NCBI RefSeq assembly: GCF_021917145.1
Contig: NC_061067.1
Location: forward strand, 4,049,389-4,113,388
Direction of reading: 5' to 3'
Length of the DNA: 64,000 nucleotides
Source of the DNA: Hypomesus transpacificus
Taxonomy: Eukaryota; Chordata; Actinopteri; Osmeriformes; Osmeridae
In this document: piece after piece, positions 12,901 to 45,558 of the stretch
How positions within the stretch are numbered: position 1 is the stretch's first letter
Layout: each line of letters begins with the position of its first letter
Made by a program: the position numbers and the translations under genes
Notes under the pieces: generated by a model
The model's input: the letters and a program-made list of their open reading frames with translations, nothing else
Told to the model about the DNA's origin: nothing
The model's database searches: none

Positions 12901-13128
12901 CAAGCTACGGAACTTGATTGGATATGTTTGAAGATCCATACCCTCCCAAAGAACCATGGGATGCTATCTTTGCTTGGCTAAAACGACCTTGTGGGGCATT
13001 ATAATGCCTTAATACGTTACCGGCAGGTAAAATGTACTGTTCGCCATATGTAAACATATGTAATTCATTCGATGAATCACACAGTAGTGGCATTAAATAC
13101 AGCAAAAAGAGAGCTGCAAAGAACTCAC

Positions 13129-13190
13129 CTTACTTAGCGCTACTGTCTCAACTGAGCGCAGGGTTGTTTTGAGAGCTCCAAAGATATGCC
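13129..13190 (-). other. FARS2: Candidate FARS2 non-coding first exon
   Basis: On the minus strand a consensus donor, AAG|GTGAGT, lies at 13123-13131, some 270 bp from the LYRM4 start and facing away from it. A good acceptor sits directly before the FARS2 coding exon at 5268. Together these suggest a 5'UTR exon spliced over a 7.9 kb intron. The upstream end is a guess. Confidence 0.5.
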
Positions 13191-13402
13191 TGTAAAATTA
13201 TAAAAAATATATTAGTATTTCAAGACAAACGTCAGAATTTAAGTTTATAGTGTACATGCAGTGGTAAGTTAAGGCTGCTTTACAAAACATAGGTGAAAAT
13301 GAGGGACAAAATGTAGGATTTTATAAGTACTTTGGTACCGGCGCTGTCTAAACACTCTTTCTTAAGGGTCCTGATCTCGAAGGTCGCCGCCTTGTTTGCA
13401 AC
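13191..13402. promoter_or_regulatory. Probable bidirectional FARS2/LYRM4 promoter
   Basis: This 0.2 kb lies between the candidate FARS2 first exon and the LYRM4 start codon. It has no TATA box near LYRM4. It carries local CpGs (ACCGGCGCTG, AGGTCGCCGCCTTG), the latter resembling a reversed YY1-type GGCGGC element. Confidence 0.5.
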
Positions 13403-28209
<14,807 letters not shown>

Positions 28210-28690
28210 CACCAGCCAAACAGAAGGGAGGGATGAGGGAGTGGAGAAGATGGAGGACTCGACACACACAGGATTCCTTGTTTTGGTTCAAGGAATGTAT
28301 AAAACAGGAAGCATCGGAGACCTTGTAACCCTGAACAGTGTTCTGAGTACCTCCCACGGTCTATCATAAACTGCATGCAGCAGCTCTCATGCTTCCTGCT
28401 TTGATAAAGTCCTCGTTTTGAATCTCTTTGTTAACAGTGCAGTGACGACATCATCCACTGATGTAAATGTACTTTTACCCCTCGTTACCTCGGTGCTGTG
28501 ATTCATGATGTATGACAATTACATGATAGTGGTGTCATTATCATAGTCATGGCCATCCTGTACATTGCTGTATGTGATCAGCTTCAGCCTTGACCCCCTC
28601 CAGGATATATCTGCTTGACTGTACTGTATATATGGGTTTGCTCTCATGTGAGATGCTGTTTAAATAAATGAAATATTAAATGAAATGTTC
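28210..28690 (+). other. LYRM4: LYRM4 3'UTR
   Basis: The sequence from the stop to just past the AATAAA at 28663 is unique and microsatellite-free, unlike the adjoining intron. This fits a roughly 0.47 kb 3'UTR. Confidence 0.5.
28663..28668 (+). terminator. LYRM4 polyadenylation signal
   Basis: A canonical AATAAA (in TTTAAATAAATGAAA) lies about 455 nt after the stop and is the first such hexamer. Confidence 0.6.
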
Positions 28691-30461
<1,771 letters not shown>

Positions 30462-31295
30462 TCAGGTGGCATGGAAGACCGCGCTGTCACACGTTGGCAC
30501 GCAGTTGTACTTTAAGGTGTAGTTCTGACCGTCGTTGTTGTCCCAAAACTCGCCCTGGTCGTTCCTCAAGTAGACTGCAAAGTGAACCGAGGAACTTGGG
30601 TCGAGGAACGGGGGTGTGTACATCATGAAGGTAAAACGCTCACCGACCATCCCTGTTTCCTCCCCGGTTACTACCATCGCCTGTGCATCCACAAGGGAGA
30701 GCCAGTTGTTGAAAGTGTATCTCACCCCAACGTCCCTCTTTGAGGAACTGTGAGTATCGGTCCGAATGTGTCCACGGACATCAAACTGGGTGATGGTAAT
30801 TTTCTCCAATGTGACGTGACGCTGCAGTACCCTCGCCTCGAAATCCACCGCCTCCGCTGGCATCTTGAACGTAGGTACGAAACGGTCCATGGTCAGGGCG
30901 GATTTAAAGTTTGAGCACAGGTCCCCAAGCAACTCGCGCTCCTGCTGCGGGGGAAAACTCTGCAGCCTCGAGAGAACTTTGGAGGGGATCATTGGATCTT
31001 CTGCTGTGCTGAAGTGCTTCACACTTGCCAGATCCAGACCCATTGAATCCGCAAACTTAACTCGTTTTCGACCGTTATTCGCGATATCCTCAAAAAGTGT
31101 GGCTTGGTCTGGATAGGCCGGCAGAGACTTCGCTCTTCTCCTGTCTTTCACGTAAAGTTCGCACGCTTCCGTTTCTGACAAATCTTTCAAATCCTCCCCA
31201 TTCTCTGCCGGTTCTTCGCTGCTCACTGACAGCATGGCCCCCTCTGATGGTTGAACAGCCAGTTGGGTAGAATGCCGGAGAGTTGACTCGGACAT
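30462..31295 (-). CDS. PPP1R3G: PPP1R3G, glycogen-targeting subunit of protein phosphatase 1
   Basis: The product recruits PP1 to glycogen, where it activates glycogen synthase. A single exon encodes 277 residues from the ATG at 31295. A nine-codon extension to a GTG is not credible as a start. The PP1-docking RVxF motif is RVKF at about residues 78-81. A CBM21 carbohydrate-binding domain spans about 143-264 and includes the family signature WDNNDGQNYTL (251-261). SLPAYPD near residue 57 lies in a basic stretch. I prefer PPP1R3G over R3B/C/D because of the intronless frame and the position beside LYRM4, which matches human gene order. Family assignment is firm; paralog assignment rests largely on synteny. 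Confidence 0.88.
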   Translation of the reverse strand: MSESTLRHSTQLAVQPSEGAMLSVSSEEPAENGEDLKDLSETEACELYVKDRRRAKSLPAYPDQATLFEDIANNGRKRVKFADSMGLDLASVKHFSTAEDPMIPSKVLSRLQSFPPQQERELLGDLCSNFKSALTMDRFVPTFKMPAEAVDFEARVLQRHVTLEKITITQFDVRGHIRTDTHSSSKRDVGVRYTFNNWLSLVDAQAMVVTGEETGMVGERFTFMMYTPPFLDPSSSVHFAVYLRNDQGEFWDNNDGQNYTLKYNCVPTCDSAVFHAT

Positions 31296-31386
31296 ATTTG
31301 GCAGCGCGCCGTCGTTATCCACCTTATGAGCTTGGAAAGACGAAGAGACCTGGTTAGAACTTTTCTCTCACGAGACACGCCCACCT

Positions 31387-31443
31387 TGTAAACCAAACAA
31401 TATTAACAACCTGTACACAGCCATCTGTCATCATAATACGTCA
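31387..31443 (-). promoter_or_regulatory. FOX sites and CRE half-site upstream of PPP1R3G
   Basis: About 90-150 bp upstream of the start codon lie TGTAAAC (31387-31393), an AACAATATTAACAAC stretch, and TACGTCA (31437-31443, a CRE half-site). These are FOXO/FOXA- and CREB-type motifs. Their use is inference. Confidence 0.35.
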
Positions 31444-32731
31444 GTGCCACGTAATGTAAGTTTACAAACAACTCTCATGCCAGGCTTCATTATTACACGT
31501 TTATTATTAGATAATAAATCCATCAATCATTTTAGTGATCCATTCATCACAATTACACCTGTACCCAATGTTTGCTAGATAGATTATTCATAGTTTTTGC
31601 AATAATTGATCATTTCAATCACATTGGATATTTATGATAAGTAGACTAGTGACACTGTCAAATACAATATTCATGTATAGATAATTTTAACTTGATCCAC
31701 TTCAATTGGGAAATCTAAACAAATCCTCTTACATAATTGCACCGCAAGGCTACTGTGCTTCGACAGGTGCGTCACAAATGACACTGTCAATAAAGACCCT
31801 CTTGGCCGCGCATCTCACAGCCCACGAGATTGTGGTTAGTTGTTTGAGTTGTCAGCACTTTTGGCCGGTGCAGCTCGTGGTCATATTTGTGAACAACAGC
31901 AGATGTCCTCGAGTCTACGCAATGCTGTCCTTTATGTCGTCACCACCGCTCTTTCCAATAACCGTAACTTGACTTTTTGTCTCTGTGGCAATGGTGTAGG
32001 CCTAACGTAAAGGCCTACGTATGAAAGGCCAGTACATTACCATATTATGTTAGATAGTTGCTTGAGTTTATTAGAGTTTGCATTATCGTTATGTCAGGAA
32101 AAATATGTGATATGGTCATATGTGAAATGCTCGCAGACACATGAAACGGAAAGTTGAAAAAATATTTTTTTAAATATATTTAGAAAAAAACTTTTGAAAG
32201 GTTGAAAAGATTATTTGGAAAAATACTTTTGAAAAATAATTTCGTATAAAGGGTTAAAATAAAATTTAAAACGTTAAATTTTGAAAGGTTGATAACATTT
32301 GCGAACGTTTCATATGTGAATGTGTTGTGTATTTCCTAAACGGCCCCTCATGATAATAGTCAACCTGTCCACCAGATGGAGCTCTCGAAGTCTTCATTCA
32401 CAGCACATGGCACTAGGGTTATCTCATGATAATTTCATATCGCCAAATGTTTATTCTCAAAAAATCTCCAAAATGTGGACGTCGTGATTAAACAGTTTTC
32501 CGTACTTAACTCAAGAAAACGTTAAACAAATAACAGTACACCAAACTAAACTTACGTATCATAAATCACTTTATTGTAAAAACAAATCTGTAAAATGTCT
32601 GTACACCCATGTCTCTTACAGGGGATGATTAGCAGCTTTGAGCAGGTGAATCCATAACACGTTTCATTTAAACCCAACATGCTGTACAGTATTTGTCAGG
32701 GGCAATTACTATAGGGGCCAGAGTATAGTTG

Positions 32732-32783
32732 GGCCGGGTTTCCCAGATTCGCTATCTTCTTAGCAAATATGGGAAACCCAGCC
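32732..32783. repeat. Short inverted repeat (hairpin) of GGGTTTCCC type
   Basis: GGCCGGGTTTCCCAGATT pairs, with about three mismatches, with AATATGGGAAACCCAGCC across a short centre. It may be a MITE remnant. Confidence 0.5.
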
Positions 32784-33067
32784 TTGGTCATTTCAGTAAG
32801 CCTATTTAGCCTGCAACTGTGAAGGCTTCCTATGAAACATCCGCCTCATTCACACACGTCTGATCAAATGTCATATGGAATGTTAGAGTTAAAGGAAGTA
32901 CCCAGTAGTTATTGTCATTTCACTGTTTAGATTTTTGCTAAAGTATCTTACTCTGGGATTGTTGCTGGTTATGAGCAATAATAGCTTTTGTATGAATACG
33001 GCTTTTGCATGTTTTTTCTGCATTTGATAAGATAATGTATTCATTTAATCGCCAAAGTGATACAGAA

Positions 33068-33130
33068 TAGTGGGTTTTAACCAGCCATCTCTTGTTCTGC
33101 AGTCAAGTGCTCTAACCACTAAGCTGTACC
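33068..33130 (-). repeat. tRNA-derived SINE head fragment
   Basis: On the minus strand TTAGTGGTTAGAGCA is a good tRNA D-arm/A box, and GGTTAAAACCC sits where a B box would be. It is too degenerate for a working tRNA gene. Confidence 0.45.
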
Positions 33131-33853
33131 CCCCTCCTTTCAGTTTTATAATAATTATAATATATTTAATTTACCAAAATATTAGTATTTATTTGTTTAC
33201 TGTAAAATATAAATCAACTTCAACAGGACAACATAAACAAGAGCCTTCATTAACGATAGCACAATGCTGCATAATTGGAGGATTAGCATACATTTATTTC
33301 AGGGTACTATAGATTTGTCTGCAGGCTGAATAACCTACAGTCCTAAAGAAAGTGGTGACATCACAACCGATCCATCTTGGACGCTATGGAGAAAAAAAAC
33401 TAGGGTCTCAGTTAATCCTATTTCCTAGCCTCTAGTTCTTGCTCATAGAAACTGGTGCTCATGGAGCAGAGAAAGATGGAAAGCCATGAGGTGTATGGCC
33501 AAAAATTGTACTTCTAACTTTCTAGGAGGCACATAGAAATGTTGCCTTTATCTACACAATTATTTCCGAGACGCAAAAAGTTGTTAGTGATTGGCCCCTA
33601 GTCCTGGTCTTACAAGTGTACACAGACTGAATGCCTCTATTCAAGCCCATGGCACCAACACCAGAACCAGCAACTCAGATGAATGAGTGGTTTAATCAGT
33701 GACTGGGGTCAGAGCTGCAGTTAATGCTGGGCTGGAACACATATCCACACCTCGTCCTGCGCCACCGGGCTTCCTAATTGGCCAATGTACCTGTCCGTCT
33801 GCACATCTATGAGTTTGATTGACGTGTTGTGATGATGGCGCTGAAAAACAATG

Positions 33854-33938
33854 TCACTGTTCCTTTTCCATGTACATGCGGTACAACACTGTGACAATGG
33901 CTGCAACCAGACCAGGAATGACCCAGTTGCTCCACCAA
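33854..33938 (-). CDS. CYB5A: CYB5A exon 5 (membrane anchor, stop)
   Basis: The acceptor has a strong pyrimidine tract and ends CCCGCCAG|TTGG. It encodes [20 protein letters not shown] and then MYMEKEQ before TGA. The single large frame across this segment is a shadow in another phase. Confidence 0.92.
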
Positions 33939-36123
33939 CTGGCGGGAAGGGGAACAACAAGTCAGATTTCAGTGTTCTCTGTCAGAAACAACGTAATCTC
34001 AATACAGATACATCAGATAAGGTGTGTCATTGTTTTGAAGAGAGAGAGAAAGAATCTCTTGCAACGTTGATATTGCTAATGAAAAACACTTTGAAAGTGG
34101 TTTTAAAACAGGAAAGTGGTGAAAATAAATAGTTGCAGAAAACTTTAAGGTACCTTTGGGTTTCCTTAACTGTTGTCACTATTGAATCCTGGAATAAATG
34201 GACAACATAAATATCAACTATGTGAGTTGGTTTGTTAGTAATGAGCTGAACTATGTGACATCAAACTACCAGTTGTAATAAGTTAAATGTATGTTTGTCT
34301 GTTTTTTACTTACGGGTGGTTTAGCAATCTTTGGTCTGTCATCCTGTAACAAAAACAAATGTGAGAGAGAGGTATAGAGATGGGGGAGTGGGAGAGAGAG
34401 ATGGGAGAGAGGGAGGAAGAGGATTGTGAAGGACAGAGAAGAAACATCAGGAAACTTGAGATGAAGCAGACTGCTGAAAAGGGGGAGAGTGACGGAAGGT
34501 GGAGAGCAAGAAAGTGTTGAATAATGAATTCATGTTTATGCTTTCAAATGTTAAAATACGGTATTAATTTCGCTTAGCAGATGCTTTTATCCAAAGCGAC
34601 GTTCAGTACAAGGGTTATTTGAACCTGTGACCTCTATATCCCCTTTACAGTAAGAGCGGACAGTCAATGTTTTGAGTTTGAGACCTTATATACCTTTTAT
34701 ATGAGACACAGTTTAAAGGGGGCAGAGAGAGGAGGGAGAGGGAGGAAGAAAAGAGAACTAGAGGGGGAGACAGAGGGAAGTGAGAAAATGGGATAAAGAG
34801 AAAGAGGTGTATCCCACAGTTTGAAGTGTCTTACAGGATGCAGTTCACCAATGACCATGCTGGCAGCCATTTCCCTGGCATCTGACGAGTGTCCCACGTC
34901 CTCAAAGCTCTCCGTGGCATCCCCGCCCCCATGCTCACGCAACACTTCCTCGCCACCTGGGTGCTGCAAGGCATGGTGGGTAATAACACAAATAAGGAAT
35001 CTAGGGTTTCTACGGCCTAAGTTCTGAGGTGTGTTGTTTGTACTGTGTTGTAATGGTATGATTGATATGTTTTGTTGGACTTTATTTCCAATATATTTGT
35101 TAGAACGTTTTGAATATATGTTGAAATCAATACAATTAATCATCATGCTCTTGCTTACTATGCTGTCGAATCTCTTTTTCTAGTCTCAAACTCCAGGATT
35201 TCCATGGTACAGGTGAAATTTAGTATGTCAGGGGCCAGTCTACTTTGGTCAGATAAAATGCTTTGGGTGAAGGATCGGCAATCTACCTCTTGCTTACCCA
35301 TGTATATTAATCATTGCCATCAAATCTGGGTTTGGATTGGAGGAGAGGTGAGGGTGTTGGTAAATGTCCTAGTTAATGAAAGTCTGGAGAAAAAAGTACC
35401 CTAAATGGACGTCACATGTAGTTTAGTGGAGGGGAATGTTTTGTAGCTTGGTGTCGGTCAGTTGGTTTGGGGATCTGGGAATTGTAGTTTGGTTAATACC
35501 GTGTTGTTGGGGGTATACTGTCCTCAACTGCACTCTAGCACTGAGAGGGAGAAAGGAGCCATTCGAATTCGAATCCGTAACATTTAAGTAGGCTGCAACT
35601 TAACAGGCATGACACGAAGCCCGGTCTAAGTTGTTCACTGATGTTCCAATGGAGGTTGATACTGTCTAACCTTAAACTATTTTTCTTTCAAACCAATAAG
35701 CACCTCCCCCCTTCTTAGTTAGGCTACTTATTTTGAACTTTACCAGGAGGTCAACGTTTGTGACACGCATATTACGACATTCGGCCTTCAACTTCACATC
35801 TGTAGCTTTCTCATATTGTTTCCTGGCAAAAAGAAATAATGTTTTAACCTGTTTCTTGTTTCTTGAACAAACATTCACGACATGGCAATGAAAGGGATTA
35901 TCGATACATGTTTTGTTTACTAATATTTCAGCGTCGCCTAAACCACCTGACTGAAATAATAAAGTGTTTGTAGTGCAAGTTGTCTCACCTCTTCCAGAAA
36001 TTGTGTCACATCATAGATATTGTGTTGTATGATTATCCATGTACACTTGAACGTATTTCGCTCCTCGATTTCTGACAGCCGATAGTATTTGACAGGATGA
36101 CCATTTTCGGCAGTTTCCTCCAT
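33854..36123 (-). CDS. CYB5A: CYB5A, cytochrome b5, complete, five exons
   Basis: Cytochrome b5 is a tail-anchored ER electron carrier that serves fatty acid desaturases, P450s and other reductases. Exons 35989-36123, 34835-34963, 34314-34343, 34154-34188 and 33854-33938 join to 414 nt (137 residues). The axial haem ligands are His46 in HPGGEE and His70 in DVGHSSD. A tryptophan-rich membrane anchor, [20 protein letters not shown] (about 110-129), and a short polar tail follow. That anchor argues for the microsomal CYB5A rather than the mitochondrial CYB5B, as does synteny with C18orf63 and DIPK1C. Exons 3 and 4 are micro-exons of 30 and 35 nt. Candidate polyadenylation hexamers on the minus strand are at 33691-33696 (ATTAAA) and 33293-33298 (AATAAA). 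Confidence 0.94.
34154..34188 (-). CDS. CYB5A: CYB5A exon 4 (35-nt micro-exon)
   Basis: [11 protein letters not shown] plus two bases. The acceptor is TATTCCAG|GATTCA and the donor is CAAAG|GTACCT. It restores the frame between exons 3 and 5. Confidence 0.82.
34314..34343 (-). CDS. CYB5A: CYB5A exon 3 (30-nt micro-exon)
   Basis: Ten codons, [10 protein letters not shown]. The acceptor is GTTACAG|GATGAC and the donor is CCACCC|GTAAGT. It matches the conserved DDRPK segment before the hinge. Confidence 0.9.
34565..34612 (-). repeat. SINE tail fragment in CYB5A intron 2
   Basis: TCGCTTAGCAGATGC...ATCCAAAGCGAC is the reverse complement of the common teleost SINE tail (GTCGCTTTGGATAAAAGC). No head is visible. 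Confidence 0.65.
34835..34963 (-). CDS. CYB5A: CYB5A exon 2 (haem-binding core)
   Basis: 43 codons from [20 protein letters not shown] to VIGELHP. It contains both haem-ligand histidines. The acceptor is CTTGCAG|CACCC and the donor is CATCCT|GTAAGA. Confidence 0.96.
34964..35988. other. CYB5A intron 1
   Basis: Unique-looking sequence of about 1 kb with no repeat array and no gene recognised. Confidence 0.6.
35989..36123 (-). CDS. CYB5A: CYB5A exon 1
   Basis: 45 codons, [20 protein letters not shown] through DVTQFLEE. The donor is GAAGAG|GTGAGA. The ATG is the first in frame. Confidence 0.95.
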
Positions 36124-37098
36124 CTGGGTAGCCTATACTATACCTTTTAATGTACGGCACGAAGTACTTTTTGAAGCGATCAGTGAAATGATCCGCGTCA
36201 CGAATATCTCGATGTAGTGATAGAAATTTCGCTGCAACATTTAACCTAGATTGTGAAGGAGGACCCAAGTTACAACTGCAGCGCCTAGCACGATTTAGGA
36301 ACCTCCCATTGTCCTTCCCAGAACACAAGAGATTGCAATAACCTTTCTATGGAGCTTCGTATTGGTGGACAGGCGTGCCAGTCTGTTCATTGCTAGGCAG
36401 AGGCTGGGCAACTACTGGGATAAAGTGCATTACAGTTCATCTGATTGAGAAAAAAATGAAGCTGTTTCTCACGCGATGTCGAGTGACAAACACCTATTAT
36501 CAATGCAATGTAAAACCTACAATGTGGCCAGGTTCTCTTTTTAAATCTGCTACATTACATTTTTACATTACGTTAAGTGCAGTCGTTTACTAGTATTATA
36601 CAAATAGTTTATCAAAATACACCACTGACAACAATTCATTATGTGACACGTGCGAGTTACAGTCACCGGCGCCTACCAAAGTTTGGCGGGAAGAGATGGT
36701 AAAATGTTTGAGTTTGGTCTGACATCTGTAAAGTGTGTCACTGGCCAGTGGTTAGTTGTTTATTTGTATTTTGTAATACAAATTAATTAAATAATTAAGT
36801 TAATAATAATAGTCTACTTCGGGCAACTTTTACAAAAAACGTAGGCCTATGTTGAACTGTAGCTTGCAACTTGTCATTTAAAAGCATAAAGACGCAAGTT
36901 TCAGTTGTCGTGAATCAAAATGTTTCCCTGGAAAGTAGCTAGCCTAGCTAGTGTGCATGCTAATTAGCGCCACTGTTCGTAATAAATCACTTTGATACCA
37001 AGAAAACTCTACACTCAGTGGAAGATGGCTTAGACTAGATGTTAATTCTTGTTTTTCTGTCTTGTATACAACTGTCTTTACATAACTTAAGTAAAGAG
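36124..37098. promoter_or_regulatory. Divergent CYB5A / C18orf63-homolog promoter region
   Basis: About 1 kb between two outward-facing start codons. It contains CACGTG (36647-36652) and a perfect E2F site, TTTGGCGGGAA (36682-36692). AT-rich sequence follows at 36770-36850. A pyrimidine stretch ending CATAACTTAAG at about 37080-37090 looks like an acceptor, so the C18orf63 homolog may have a non-coding first exon in this region. Confidence 0.55.
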
Positions 37099-44044
<6,946 letters not shown>

Positions 44045-45221
44045 GTCATGTTGGTGGTTGTTTTACTCCTTCTTTGTTACAGTTTGCTGTATTTACTTGT
44101 TACTTATATGTCATCACCTACTTATTTAAACAATGAACAATTGATAAAGGGGTGTTATTATCTGGTGGCCACATCTTGTTATTTAGTTGTTGTTTGTGTG
44201 TGTGTGTGGCATTCCTTAGTCCTGTCCGTCTCCAACTATCACACAGTACTGAGTCAAACTTATGAAAATATTCCCTTTTTAACTTTCATCACAACTCCCA
44301 AAATCTCTCATGTCTCTCTCTCTCACTCTCTCTCTCTCCCATATCAACAGCCTCCCAGCCTCTAAGTCTTTCAAGGGGGCCAGCCTTACTGCACAGCAGC
44401 CCCTCTCATGATTTATTCATCCAGTAGTTTTAATGGCCTCTCCAGATAGAAGGAAGCGTGGTGTTCAGACACGGGTCACTGGAGGTTAGGATCAGCCTGC
44501 TTTCCTCCTGGTTTCACTGGTGGTGCTGTTGGTGTGGAGGTACGGCAGGGTTAGGGAGAAGCGAGGGCACTTCTCTCAAACATCAAAGACGGTAATAAGA
44601 AACAGACCCTGCCCGTTTCTCTCTCCGTTCTACCGTCTTCTCCGAGCTGTTTTGTTCTGGAAGCGAACTGTTAATCGTTAGTGCCGTGGCTATGTGAGTA
44701 TGCTCTGAGTATATCTGTAACAGTGAGAAAGCTGTTTCAGGAGACTCTGTGGCATCAGGTTCGGTTTCCTGTCACACAGAAACACATCCGCAGGTGTGTG
44801 AGATGACACCACAGCTTGAGGTGTGTGTGTGTGTTTGTGTCTGGGGTCAGAGCATGACTCGGCACGCTTGTGAGCTCAGCTGGAGGAATGTTCTGCTCTC
44901 TCAGCCCTGGGGGTGCAGCCTCGTTACCTTTGAACCCCTAAAACACACACATACAAACTCCTACAATGTTACCAGTCACCTCTGTAGTCTAATGCATGGG
45001 TTCATGGCTAGTCAAGTCTCATCACTGTCTCATCATGGTGTGTTTGTGTGTGTGTGAGAGCCCTTTGATCCTTTTTGCTCAGGCAAAGCACTCATTAGTG
45101 TCAGTCAGAAACTTCTAAATATACTGCGGAACTGTCAATTCACCATTTCACCTACAAATACCATAACATCCATGGTCTGATATTTTCCTCTGTTTCTGTC
45201 TGGGAGGTATTGGGGCCGTTG

Positions 45222-45267
<46 letters not shown>

Positions 45268-45442
45268 GTGTGTAAATAGTGTAGCTGAAGGTGTGTCTGG
45301 GTTTTCATCTAGACGTTTCATGTGTTTGAAAAGCAGCAGAGCAGAGTGGAGAGTAGGTAGAGAGAGAGGCCTGGCCAGGGCCCCATATTAAGGGGTGCAG
45401 TGGAGTGGAACAGTCTAGGGTCAGGTTGTAAAGAATCCCACT

Positions 45443-45445
<3 letters not shown>

Positions 45446-45533
<88 letters not shown>

Positions 45534-45558
45534 CGTGTGTGTGTGTGTGTGTGTGTGT
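45446..45558 (+). repeat. (TG)n microsatellite
   Basis: TG array with GCGTGCG interruptions. A shorter TG array at 45228-45262 is followed by the same TGTAAATAGTGT flank, so flank and array were probably duplicated together. Confidence 0.95.

Larger units (their letters stand above)
5274..13128. other. FARS2 5' intron, repeat-rich
   Basis: No coding exon is recognised. It contains CA/TG arrays near 5359-5395, 6156-6232, 7257-7350, 8467-8523 and 8589-8655, and a purine block at 6794-7130. A TCTCTCCC-type pyrimidine array lies at 7790-7960, an interspersed-repeat-like stretch at 8823-8990, and a (TG)n-(G)n tract at 9949-9992. An RFX-type X-box lies at 9708-9721. Purine-rich low-complexity sequence fills 10780-11400. 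From about 12040 to 13120 the sequence is unique-looking and AT-rich. Confidence 0.6.
31444..33290. other. PPP1R3G-CYB5A intergenic interval
   Basis: AT-rich sequence with no gene recognised. At 32140-32300 there are imperfect direct repeats of TTTTGAAAGGTTGA/AAATA units. A 52-bp inverted repeat lies at 32732-32783 and a tRNA-like SINE head at 33068-33130. Confidence 0.55.

Noticed and set aside
31296..31322. N-terminal extension of PPP1R3G to a GTG codon
   Set aside because: GTG is not a usual nuclear start; the ATG at 31295 is the first true start.
31706..31972. 88-codon frame between PPP1R3G and CYB5A
   Set aside because: No recognisable family, no supporting splice sites; probably chance.
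37039..37098. Upstream in-frame ATG extending the C18orf63 homolog by 20 residues
   Set aside because: The segment resembles an intron end (pyrimidine-rich then CTTAAG), and the start at 37099 matches the position of the human start.
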